Assembly (NCBI GenBank): GCA_965372385.1
Contig: CBDVCD010000019.1
Coordinates: 1-24,263, forward strand
Reading direction: 5' to 3'
Length of the DNA: 24,263 bases
Origin: JASJBU01 sp965372385
Lineage (GTDB): Bacteria; Pseudomonadota; Gammaproteobacteria; Chromatiales; Chromatiaceae
Shown here in pieces: positions 7,157 to 14,507 of this stretch. How positions within the stretch are numbered: position 1 is the stretch's first letter; every line of letters begins with the position of its first letter. The notes below the pieces were generated by a model. It ran no database searches and was not told where the DNA came from. It saw only the letters and a list, made by a program, of their open reading frames with translations. A program made the translations under genes and the position numbers.

Positions 7157-9535
7157 CTAGGTTCTCACCGCCAGCACTATCTGATTACGCAGGGACTTCA
7201 GCAGATTGAGTTTTTTCTTGTCGATTTCCAGACCGTTGGCCATTGGATGATCCGCATAGATCAGCCCCACTGACCGCTTGTTCACCACGAGAGGAAACAG
7301 CAGAAATGAACCCGCATCGGAGATCTTCTTATACCAGTCGGGTATATCAGCCTGAATCTTCTTTTCGGATGTGTCCGCGATATAGACATCCACTGCATTC
7401 TTCAGTACCCCATGAAAGACATCCACACTGTATTTCACAGGGAATTTGAACTGCTTAACGAACTCGTCCGCGTCGGCGCCAAAGCCCAGGCGACCGACCA
7501 TTTCTCCACTCTTACGATTGAGCAGGGCCAGGATAACCCGTTGGAATCCCATGGAGCGGTACATGGTCTCCAACACTACATTGAAGATTTCCGAGACGCT
7601 GTGATCTCCCACCAACAGTCCGGTCACTTCCTGCAGTCCATCCATCAGCAAGGCTTCCGTGTCTTCCGGAGTTTGCTGTTGACTGATTTCCTGGGTTTCA
7701 TCAACTGACTCATCGACAGACTGGAGATCGAGTATCTGGGTCTGGTTGAGCCCATCACCCATGATTTTCTGGGTGGCTTCGACTACTGTGGATTCCATTC
7801 TCTTGATGTGTTCCGTCCCATCCGATAGCTTGCGTATGAATGCATGGGATATATCGGTGGAAAGGGCCTTGGCGATCTCATGAAACTCCTCGAAGGCATT
7901 GCCCGCCAGATTTTTGATCATTTTGCCGTCCAGACCCAGCTCATCCTTGTACTGATTGGCCAGGGCATTCAAGGCAGCTTCATCGTCCAATCCCTTCTCG
8001 GTCATTAACCGAGTGGTCTGTCTGGAAAATTCCGCCACCAGTCTTCGCCTGTCATTGCGGTTGACCGGTTGGTCTCCCGCGGTCCAGTGCTGCATGGATC
8101 GGATCAATGACTTGGGAAAGTTCCACTGCTGTGCAATCTCAATGCCGATCTTCTCAGCAGTGACTCCCAGCACGTTGCGTTGTGCACTCAGCGGATCCAG
8201 CGACTCCTGCTTGATCAGGTTTTCAATTTCCCTTGCTTCATCAGGCAGATAGAAGGCTACCAGGATCTTGCCAAGATCATGCAGCATGGCCGAGAGGAAA
8301 TAATCCTCAGAGTCCTGATTATCGATCTCTTTCGCTACCTGACCGGCAAAGGTCGCGCTGAACATGGCGGATGAGACCAACTCCCTCAACTGCTCCGCCT
8401 GTCCTTTATCCTGGATGTGTTCAAAGAAGATCAGTGAAGCCGCCAATGATCGAATGGCCTGAATACCCAGCACCACCACGGCTCGGGACACGGTACCGAT
8501 ACGGCCTGAAAAACGTCCGTAAAAGGCGGAGTTGACCACCTTGAGTATCTTGTTGGTGAGGGCGAAGTCTTTGACGATGACACCCGCAATATGGTTTACA
8601 TCCTTGTCACTGGCCTGGGACATGGCATTGATGCTGCGCACCGACTGCGACAAGGCGGGGAAATCGCTCTTGCGCTGCATGCGACGCAGCAGAAACGCCA
8701 CAGTCCCATGGGCGTCATCCCCATCCGGGACTTTTTCCATCGGGGTTTTGCGCATTTCATTGAAGGCCTGCAGCATCTCCGTGGCATCGCTGTAACGGAG
8801 ATCCGGATCTTTTTCCAGGGCCTTGAGGATAAACCGATCCAGTCGTTCATCCACCGATTCATTGAAATGGGATGGTGGCTTGGGAATCAGTTTAAGGATG
8901 TTATCCAGCACCATCTGTTGATTGCGGCCATTGAAGACCGGCATGCCGGTGAGCATTTCATCCAGGATCAGGCCCAAGGCAAAGACATCATTCTGCGGAC
9001 CTACCTGACCCTTGCTGATGTATTCGGGAGCCAGGTAGCGGGGGGTGCCGATCAGCTGTTTATCCTGCTCCCTGGCACCCGAGAGCAGACGGGCGATGCC
9101 GAAGTCCATGATCTTCGGCGCCTGCTCGCTATTCAGGATGATATTGGTGGGTTTGAGATCCCGGTGAACTATACCCGCCCGATGCGCCTGGCTCACCCCT
9201 TCGAGCAGTCCTCTGAAGACCGCCAGGGTTTTGGATAGATCGAGTTTATCTTCTCGAATGGTATCCGCCAGCAGCTTGCCCTCCACATATTCGAACACCA
9301 GATAGGGTGTTCCCTTGTGTTCCCCCGCTTCGTAGATGGTAACAATATTGGGATGTTGCAGTTTGCTCATGGCGCGGGCTTCACCCAGATAACCCGCCTC
9401 CGGCACCGACTTATCCAACAGTTTGATCGCCACCCGACGCTGCAACTCGGTATCGTCGCATAGATAGACCGTACCCTGATTCCCCGAGCCCAGTTGCCTG
9501 CCTATTTTGAATCGGCCGATGGTTTTTGGCGCCAT
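7157..9535 (-). CDS. Hanks-type Ser/Thr protein kinase fused to HDOD and GAF domains
   Basis: This 792-residue soluble protein has three modules. Residues 8-260 are a protein kinase with every catalytic motif: Gly-rich loop GSGNQGTVY (16-24), Lys38, HRDLKPTN (124-131), DFG (144-146) and APE (169-171). It should be active. Residues about 285-490 are an HDOD domain (FALTNKILKVVNSAFYG, VVLGIQAIRSL, MLHDLGK at 417-423), a degenerate HD-phosphohydrolase fold that in other proteins serves in signalling without known catalysis. Residues about 625-792 resemble a GAF sensor domain (FQRVILALLNRKSGEMVGRLGFG, LLFPLVVNKRSVGLIYAD). There is no transmembrane segment, unlike PASTA-type kinases. The PP2C phosphatase and FHA protein on the same strand are its likely partners. 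The signal sensed by the GAF domain cannot be told. It lies 77 bp after the hydrogenase protease gene and may be weakly coupled to that operon. Confidence 0.93.
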   Translation of the reverse strand: MAPKTIGRFKIGRQLGSGNQGTVYLCDDTELQRRVAIKLLDKSVPEAGYLGEARAMSKLQHPNIVTIYEAGEHKGTPYLVFEYVEGKLLADTIREDKLDLSKTLAVFRGLLEGVSQAHRAGIVHRDLKPTNIILNSEQAPKIMDFGIARLLSGAREQDKQLIGTPRYLAPEYISKGQVGPQNDVFALGLILDEMLTGMPVFNGRNQQMVLDNILKLIPKPPSHFNESVDERLDRFILKALEKDPDLRYSDATEMLQAFNEMRKTPMEKVPDGDDAHGTVAFLLRRMQRKSDFPALSQSVRSINAMSQASDKDVNHIAGVIVKDFALTNKILKVVNSAFYGRFSGRIGTVSRAVVVLGIQAIRSLAASLIFFEHIQDKGQAEQLRELVSSAMFSATFAGQVAKEIDNQDSEDYFLSAMLHDLGKILVAFYLPDEAREIENLIKQESLDPLSAQRNVLGVTAEKIGIEIAQQWNFPKSLIRSMQHWTAGDQPVNRNDRRRLVAEFSRQTTRLMTEKGLDDEAALNALANQYKDELGLDGKMIKNLAGNAFEEFHEIAKALSTDISHAFIRKLSDGTEHIKRMESTVVEATQKIMGDGLNQTQILDLQSVDESVDETQEISQQQTPEDTEALLMDGLQEVTGLLVGDHSVSEIFNVVLETMYRSMGFQRVILALLNRKSGEMVGRLGFGADADEFVKQFKFPVKYSVDVFHGVLKNAVDVYIADTSEKKIQADIPDWYKKISDAGSFLLFPLVVNKRSVGLIYADHPMANGLEIDKKKLNLLKSLRNQIVLAVRT

Positions 9536-9612
9536 GTGTAACCCTGTATATTTCTACAGGTAGTTAACGGCACCGGAAGGGAATTCTGTTGGGTTGAAAA
9601 AGCACGAATGGG

Positions 9613-10017
9613 TTACAGGGAAGCCATCAGTTGCTGCAGCTCAATCTCTGGCACAGAGGTCAAGTCGCTTCCAGCTTCAAGGCCGATCAGTAAAAGTTTT
9701 TTGGGCGACAAATTGAGCTCCGCGGCCATCTTCAGCGCATCAGCCACACCAAAGCCATGGCTGGAAGTTTGGCATTCGGTAAGTGCGAGGTCTTCCACTT
9801 CCAGCCGTAGCACGCTGCCGGGTGACTGACCGGCCTGAACCGCATCGATCAGTACCACATCATCCAGGCCTTGAAAATAGCGGATCAGGTCGCTGCCCGG
9901 GCGGTCGAGCTTGATCAGCTCACAGTCAGGCAACTCGGTTTGCAATAGATCAATGGCAGACCAGCCCAACTGATCGGCCCCGAATGGGGAGCCGATACCG
10001 ATAATCCGCCTGTTCAA
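9613..10017 (-). CDS. [NiFe] hydrogenase maturation protease (HyaD/HycI/HoxW family)
   Basis: After nickel insertion this endopeptidase cuts the C-terminal tail off the hydrogenase large subunit. The protein begins (L/M)NRRIIGIGSPFGADQLGW, the family start (usually GxGNxxxxDDGxG), with a nickel-sensing acidic residue at Asp14. It also has LIDAVQAG (Asp58) and SSHGFGVADAL (His87), as in HycI/HyaD peptidases. The start is uncertain. The frame is open further upstream, but that part only overlaps the large-subunit gene in another frame. A TTG at 10017-10015 gives 134 residues, a fair length for the family, and begins 7 bp after the large-subunit stop. It is the last gene of the hydrogenase operon. 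Confidence 0.85.
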   Translation of the reverse strand: MNRRIIGIGSPFGADQLGWSAIDLLQTELPDCELIKLDRPGSDLIRYFQGLDDVVLIDAVQAGQSPGSVLRLEVEDLALTECQTSSHGFGVADALKMAAELNLSPKKLLLIGLEAGSDLTSVPEIELQQLMASL

Positions 10018-10024
10018 CTTAGCT

Positions 10025-11320
10025 TCAACGATTGACTTTGAGCTTGAGAAAATGGGTGGCGCAGGAGATGCAGGGGTCGTAGTTGCGGATGACCTGTTCG
10101 GCCCGCAGGCGCAGGCTTTGATCATCCTTATCCAGGCCCAGCTTCTCCAGTGACAGCTTGACATCCTCTTCGATGCGGGGCTGGTTCTGGCTGGTGGGTG
10201 GGACAATGCGGGCACTGGTCACCCGCCCCTGCTCATTGATCTCATAACGGTGCCAGAGAATGCCCCGGGGCGCTTCGGTACAACCATAGGCGATCCCGGC
10301 TATGGGTGTTACCTCGACTGCGGGACTCTCCGGCAAGCGGTAATCTTTCAGCAGAGACAAGGCTTCATGGATCACCAGACAGATCTCCAGCGTCCGGGCC
10401 ACGATGCTGTGAAACATGTTGTGGCTGGGAAAACTGATACCGCAGCCATCCATCAGCTTGCGCACCGGGGCGGGCAACTGGTGAAAGTTGAGATTGAGCC
10501 GGGCCAGTGGGCCGGTGAGATAGGGTCGGCCATGGAGTTCCGCATGCAGGGCGGTGGAGTGCGGCGACTGGATCTCCTTGAAGTGGTCGTCATACTCACT
10601 GATATCGATATCCAGCCCCTGACCTGAGATCAAGCGGCCCTCGCCGATGGCATAGTCGTCCGGGTGGCTCATGGCCACGCTGGTGAAGGCCTGGTCGTCA
10701 TCCGGAAAGTCGAGTTGCGCTGTCCACTCAACCAGCGCCTCCGCCTCGGGCAGCGCCTCTTCCAATCGTGCCGTGATCGCCGCAACCGCCGCCTCGGACG
10801 GTGCCTTGTAGAAACCACCAACCCGCACCCCCACCGGATGTACCGAGCGGCCGCCGAACAGGGCGATCAGGTCGTTGCCCAGACCCTGCAACTTCAGGCC
10901 CCGGCGCACTGCGTCGGGGTGGTCGGCCGCCAGCGCGATGACTGAGTCGAAGCCGAAGAAATCCGGCGCTGCCAGCAAATGCACATTCAAGGAGTGGCTC
11001 TGCAACCATTCGCCGCAATACATCACCCGGCGCATGTCCCTGACCCAGGGACCGGGATCGACCTGGAACACCTGTTCGAAGGCCTGCACCGCACTCATCT
11101 GATAGGCCACCGGACAAATGCCGCAAATGCGCGCCACCATGTCGATCACCTGATCGCACTCGTAGCCTTCGACAAATTTTTCGAACAGACGCGGCGGTTC
11201 GAAGATGCGCAGCTTCAGGTTCTCGATGTGACCATCCAGAACATCCAGTTCCAGGGCGCCTTCGCCTTCGACACGGGTGAGTACCGGGACATTGATATGT
11301 ATCTCACGGGATTCGTCCAT
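10025..11320 (-). CDS. [NiFe] hydrogenase group 3b, large (alpha, catalytic) subunit
   Basis: This subunit carries the NiFe active site of a cytoplasmic, NAD(P)-linked bidirectional hydrogenase. The 431-residue protein has the N-terminal ligand motif RICGICP (Arg64, Cys66, Cys69), preceded by RVEGEG with Glu18. The C-terminal motif is DPCISCATH (Cys417, Cys420, His423). The maturation protease should cut after His423 and release the last eight residues. The position that is His in most L1 motifs (CxxCxxxH) is Tyr73 here (CPVAYQMSA). TEAPRGILWHRYEIN (about 345-360) is typical of group 3 enzymes. It starts 5 bp after the small-subunit gene, within one operon. The 3b assignment rests on the four-subunit gene set and was not checked by phylogeny. 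Confidence 0.92.
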   Translation of the reverse strand: MDESREIHINVPVLTRVEGEGALELDVLDGHIENLKLRIFEPPRLFEKFVEGYECDQVIDMVARICGICPVAYQMSAVQAFEQVFQVDPGPWVRDMRRVMYCGEWLQSHSLNVHLLAAPDFFGFDSVIALAADHPDAVRRGLKLQGLGNDLIALFGGRSVHPVGVRVGGFYKAPSEAAVAAITARLEEALPEAEALVEWTAQLDFPDDDQAFTSVAMSHPDDYAIGEGRLISGQGLDIDISEYDDHFKEIQSPHSTALHAELHGRPYLTGPLARLNLNFHQLPAPVRKLMDGCGISFPSHNMFHSIVARTLEICLVIHEALSLLKDYRLPESPAVEVTPIAGIAYGCTEAPRGILWHRYEINEQGRVTSARIVPPTSQNQPRIEEDVKLSLEKLGLDKDDQSLRLRAEQVIRNYDPCISCATHFLKLKVNR

Positions 11321-11325
11321 CGATC

Positions 11326-12114
11326 TTACTCTTGGTTATCTGATTTGAGCCGCTCGCCCGCCTGCTTGAAGGCTGGCGCGGCGCAGGTGATGAAATGGAA
11401 CCGCCGGGCGGCCGCCTCCCGGCTCATCCCCAAGGCGACGAAGCGGTCAGACAGAGACCTTTCATTGACCTGGGTGGAGGGTCCGTAACAGCTATAGCAG
11501 GCCCGGCCCAAGGAGGTGCAAAGCGCCCCACAACCCGCGATGGTCACCGGCCCCATGCAGGGTTCACCCTGGGTCACCAGGGTACAGACGATCCCCTGGC
11601 GTTTGCACTCCAGGCAGAGCGGCTGTTTCTCCGTACTGGGGACCACTCCCGACAACAGGTCCCGCAGGGCCTTGAGCACCTGGCGCGAATTGACCGGACA
11701 ACCCGGGATCTCCAGGTCTACCCTGATATGCTCTGAAATGGCCGTGGAGGTCTGCAGGGAATCGATATACTCGGGATGCGCGTAGATCTGGCCCATCCAG
11801 GCATCGCGATCATTAAAATTGGCCAGGGCCTGCAGGCCACCCGTGGTGGCACAGGCACCGATGCTGACCAGATAGGTACTGTTTGCCCGCACCTGCTTGA
11901 TACGCTCGATATCGTGCGGGGTGGAGATACTGCCTTCCACCAGCGATACATCCACCTTGGCATCCGGGTCCAGGGGGCCGGCCTCGGCGAAGTGGACGAT
12001 ATCCACCAGGTTGGGCAGCTCAAGCAGGGGCTCGCCCAGGTTGAGCAGGGAAAGCTGGCAGCCGTCACACGAGCTGAACTTATGTACGGCGAGTTTTGGT
12101 TTTATATTGTTCAT
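11326..12114 (-). CDS. [NiFe] hydrogenase group 3b, small (delta) subunit
   Basis: This subunit passes electrons between the NiFe site and the FAD/iron-sulfur subunits. The 262-residue protein has no Tat signal, so the enzyme is cytoplasmic. The proximal [4Fe-4S] ligands include CDGC (Cys16, Cys19) after KFSS, GACATTGG near residue 97 and IPGCPVN near 137. A further Cys-rich stretch follows (PLCLECKRQGIVC, GEPCMGPVTIAGCGALC, GRACYSCYGP), fitting two more clusters. The gene is followed closely by the large subunit. It is separated from the upstream FAD subunit by an unusually long 124-bp gap. Confidence 0.92.
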   Translation of the reverse strand: MNNIKPKLAVHKFSSCDGCQLSLLNLGEPLLELPNLVDIVHFAEAGPLDPDAKVDVSLVEGSISTPHDIERIKQVRANSTYLVSIGACATTGGLQALANFNDRDAWMGQIYAHPEYIDSLQTSTAISEHIRVDLEIPGCPVNSRQVLKALRDLLSGVVPSTEKQPLCLECKRQGIVCTLVTQGEPCMGPVTIAGCGALCTSLGRACYSCYGPSTQVNERSLSDRFVALGMSREAAARRFHFITCAAPAFKQAGERLKSDNQE

Positions 12115-12238
12115 TCACCCACCCCTGGTTAGTGTGGCTCTTTGCGACGTTTAAATTAAACCCGATAGTCGTATAAATTCTGCATAAGAATGTGTAAAGC
12201 CGGCTACCCGCTAATCACTAATCAACGAGCTGTCAAAA
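12115..12238 (-). other. 124-bp gap inside the hydrogenase operon, with palindromes
   Basis: The other gene junctions in this operon overlap or are a few bases apart, but this one is 124 bp and A+T-rich. It holds a perfect 13-bp palindrome, GTTTAA-A-TTAAAC (12149-12161), and a small stem, ATTCT/AGAAT (12177-12181 and 12187-12191). It could be an internal promoter or an mRNA processing site. No open frame is seen. Confidence 0.4.
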
Positions 12239-13072
12239 CTAAAACCCTTTAGCGCCAAACAAGTCCGCCACCTCTGAATAACAAAAGACCGGCCCTTGCT
12301 TGCAGGAAAACTTCGGCCCCACCTGGCAGTGTCCACACTGCCCCAAGCCGCACTGCATGTTCCTTTCCATACTCAGCCAGATGCGGTGATCCGCCAGACC
12401 CCGTTCCCGTAATTGGGCGACCGACGCCAGCATCATCAACTCGGGTCCGCAGAGCATGGCGAGGGTGCGCTCATGACGCAGTTTGAGCTGGCCGATCAAC
12501 TCGGTGACCATGCCCTGCTTCCAGGGCCAGCCAGGATGAACTACATCCGCCGCCAGCAGGACATTCACTTCATGCTCTTTGGTCCAGGCCTCGTACCGGT
12601 CGCGCCAGATCAGATCATCGGTATGCTTCACGCCCTGCAGGATGTGGATATGCCCAAACTGGTCACGCCTGCGCAGCAGATAATTGATTACCGAAACCAG
12701 CGGTGCGCAGCCCAGCCCTCCGGTAATCAACAGCACATCCTGGCCTCTGGCCTCATCCAGGGGCCAGCCGCGACCGAAGGGTCCACGAATGCCGACCTGA
12801 TCCCCTGGTTGCAGTTTCTCCATGCCCCGGCTCACCCGGCCGACGACCCGGATGGTGTGATCGAAGAAATGACTGTCTTCCGGGTCGTTGACAATAGAGA
12901 TGGGGATCTCGCCTACCCCAAACAGGGTGACCATGTTGAACTGGCCAGGTACGAAGTCGAACACCTCCTGCGCATTGCTATCGGTGAACTGCAGGCGCAG
13001 GGAGAAGATGGTGGGTGACTCCTGCACCCGTTTGTCGATTACCGCAGTGCGGGGTAGATGGATATCAGACAT
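12239..13072 (-). CDS. Group 3b hydrogenase FAD/NAD(P)-binding (gamma) subunit
   Basis: This ferredoxin-NADP-reductase-like subunit exchanges electrons with NAD(P)H. The 277-residue protein has an FAD-binding barrel (FVPGQFNMVTLFGVGEIPIS, residues 40-59, where RxYS is replaced by a variant seen in the HydG/PyrK-like family). The NAD(P)-binding motif GGLGCAP is at 118-124, and LCGPELMM is at 208-215. A C-terminal [2Fe-2S] motif has Cys241, Cys246, Cys249, Cys257 and Cys264, of which four should bind the cluster. The PyrK/HydG family shares this layout. Its ATG overlaps the end of the upstream iron-sulfur gene by 8 bp, so the two are translationally coupled. The sequence alone does not settle NADH versus NADPH. 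Confidence 0.92.
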   Translation of the reverse strand: MSDIHLPRTAVIDKRVQESPTIFSLRLQFTDSNAQEVFDFVPGQFNMVTLFGVGEIPISIVNDPEDSHFFDHTIRVVGRVSRGMEKLQPGDQVGIRGPFGRGWPLDEARGQDVLLITGGLGCAPLVSVINYLLRRRDQFGHIHILQGVKHTDDLIWRDRYEAWTKEHEVNVLLAADVVHPGWPWKQGMVTELIGQLKLRHERTLAMLCGPELMMLASVAQLRERGLADHRIWLSMERNMQCGLGQCGHCQVGPKFSCKQGPVFCYSEVADLFGAKGF

Positions 13073-14204
13073 CGCGGCTAGCCTCCTGCAGAATCACCGA
13101 CACCTCTTCAGTCAGGTCGATCCCAACCGGGCACCAGCTAATGCAACGACCACAACCCACACAGCCGCTACGTCCAAACTGTTCCTGCCACCCCGCCAGT
13201 TTGTGGGTCAACCATTGGCGATAGCGCAGATCCGTGCTGTTTCTGACCTGAAAATGCCCCATGTCGCTGTGGGTTGGGCTGAAACAGGAGTCCCATTGCC
13301 GCACCATCTCCGCGCTCTCCCCAGTCAAGGCCATCTGATGTTCCGTTGTATAACAGAAACAGGTGGGACAGACCGCGGTACAGTTGCCGCAGGAGAGACA
13401 ACGTTCGGCCACCATTTGCCACTGCGAGTGACCCAGCCGTTCATAGAGTGTGCTCAGCTGCTTTTCGTCCGGCAGGCTACGCGACTGGGCCGCGGCAGCC
13501 TCCGTGGTGGCCTGAACCATCTCCGCCAGTTGATCGTCAGTCGCGGGCTGTTGGGGCAGTTGTTCGATCAAGGCATGCCCCTTTTCCGAGCCGGACCAGA
13601 TGAGATAGCCAGTGGCAAGCTCTGAAAGTCCGAGATCGACCCCCTCACCCAGTGCTGGTCCATCGCCAGTGGAGGCGCAGAAACAGGTCTGCGCCGATTG
13701 GGCGCAATCCACGCCGATCAGCAACAGCTGATCTCGCCTTTTCTTGTAGTGGGGATCGGGATAACCCTCCCTAAGAAAGTGTTGATCCTGGATCGCCAGG
13801 GCGGCCAGATCGCAGGCCCTTACGCCGATCACCGCTGTAGGGCCGGAATCCAGTAGCTTCTGCGTGAACTGGATGCCCCCATCATCTGTTCGTTCTTCGC
13901 TCCAGAGAACCTCCTCAGGCGCGAAGCAGAGGGGCTTGATTCCCTGAGGCCCGTGATTCCAGCCAAACAGCCTGTCGCCCCCGACCTGCTGCAGCCTATA
14001 GGATCCCGGCTCCTGAGTGTTACCCACACCCAAGGGAAACTGTTCCAGTGAGGTCACCGGCTGATATTGGATAGCGCCATCCAACTGAACCGGCCCGAGG
14101 CATTCGTAGCCCGACTGCCTGAGCTGGTCTATCAGCTGTTGAACTGTGGTTTTCGTGATGAACGCGGGTCGTCGATTATCCGTGGCTGACACTGCAGAAT
14201 CCAT
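13065..14204 (-). CDS. Group 3b hydrogenase iron-sulfur (beta) subunit, 4Fe-4S dicluster protein
   Basis: This electron-transfer subunit of the cytoplasmic hydrogenase (sulfhydrogenase beta/HydB type) is the first gene of the operon. The 379-residue protein has an N-terminal domain of the HydB/AsrA family (GVRACDLAAL, residues 127-136) and CFCASTGDGP at 174-183. Two [4Fe-4S] motifs follow: CLSCGNCTAVCPTCFC (Cys269, 272, 275, 279) and CVGCGRCISWCPVGID (Cys348, 351, 354, 358). AsrA of anaerobic sulfite reductase shares this fold, and in Pyrococcus the related hydrogenase also reduces sulfur in vitro. The catalytic large and small subunits downstream make hydrogenase the better call. Confidence 0.92.
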   Translation of the reverse strand: MDSAVSATDNRRPAFITKTTVQQLIDQLRQSGYECLGPVQLDGAIQYQPVTSLEQFPLGVGNTQEPGSYRLQQVGGDRLFGWNHGPQGIKPLCFAPEEVLWSEERTDDGGIQFTQKLLDSGPTAVIGVRACDLAALAIQDQHFLREGYPDPHYKKRRDQLLLIGVDCAQSAQTCFCASTGDGPALGEGVDLGLSELATGYLIWSGSEKGHALIEQLPQQPATDDQLAEMVQATTEAAAAQSRSLPDEKQLSTLYERLGHSQWQMVAERCLSCGNCTAVCPTCFCYTTEHQMALTGESAEMVRQWDSCFSPTHSDMGHFQVRNSTDLRYRQWLTHKLAGWQEQFGRSGCVGCGRCISWCPVGIDLTEEVSVILQEASRDV

Positions 14205-14507
14205 GGTTTGGTTTTATTGTGTACACCTAATGGGTCGATAGTGTAGTTGAAAACTGGCGGAAAGAAACTAGTGATAATCCCTTACTCTATTGGCATCGAA
14301 TATTCATATAGAGGATTGGCATTATATCTTTCCTCTCCGCCTGCATCAGGTTAAACAAATCCGACTTTTCTCCATCAAATTCACTCTAAGGTATTGATCA
14401 GATCATCAGTAGACCCTCATCAACATCAACCCATGTTCCCCCCACAAAATTAATGCTATACACTTCAAGAAGTATTTCGAAAAACAACACCACCAGGAAT
14501 ACAGCTC
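14205..14507. promoter_or_regulatory. Divergent regulatory region between the hydrogenase operon and nifJ
   Basis: These 303 bp hold no gene and must carry the promoters of both units. An 8-bp direct repeat, ATTGGCAT, occurs at 14289-14296 and 14315-14322 (26 bp apart). The first copy starts inside an inverted repeat, CTCTAT (14285-14290) and ATAGAG (14308-14313). An 11-bp palindrome, TGATC-A-GATCA, lies at 14395-14405. It resembles half of an FNR/CRP-type site, but its spacing is wrong for the FNR consensus. TATACA at about 14457 could be a -10 box for nifJ. No complete promoter was identified with confidence. Confidence 0.45.

Noticed and set aside
4120..9535. Type VI secretion regulatory locus (PpkA-PppA-Fha)
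   Set aside because: No tss/vgrG genes are in the window and the kinase has HDOD and GAF-like domains rather than a membrane-bound PpkA layout.
10018..10215. Upstream extension of the hydrogenase maturation protease to an ATG at 10215
   Set aside because: It would overlap the large-subunit gene by nearly 200 bp with a Pro/Ser-rich sequence; the family begins right at the TTG near 10017.
14394..14409. FNR-binding site between the hydrogenase operon and nifJ
   Set aside because: TTGAT and ATCA half-sites are 3 bp apart instead of 4, so the match to TTGAT-N4-ATCAA fails.
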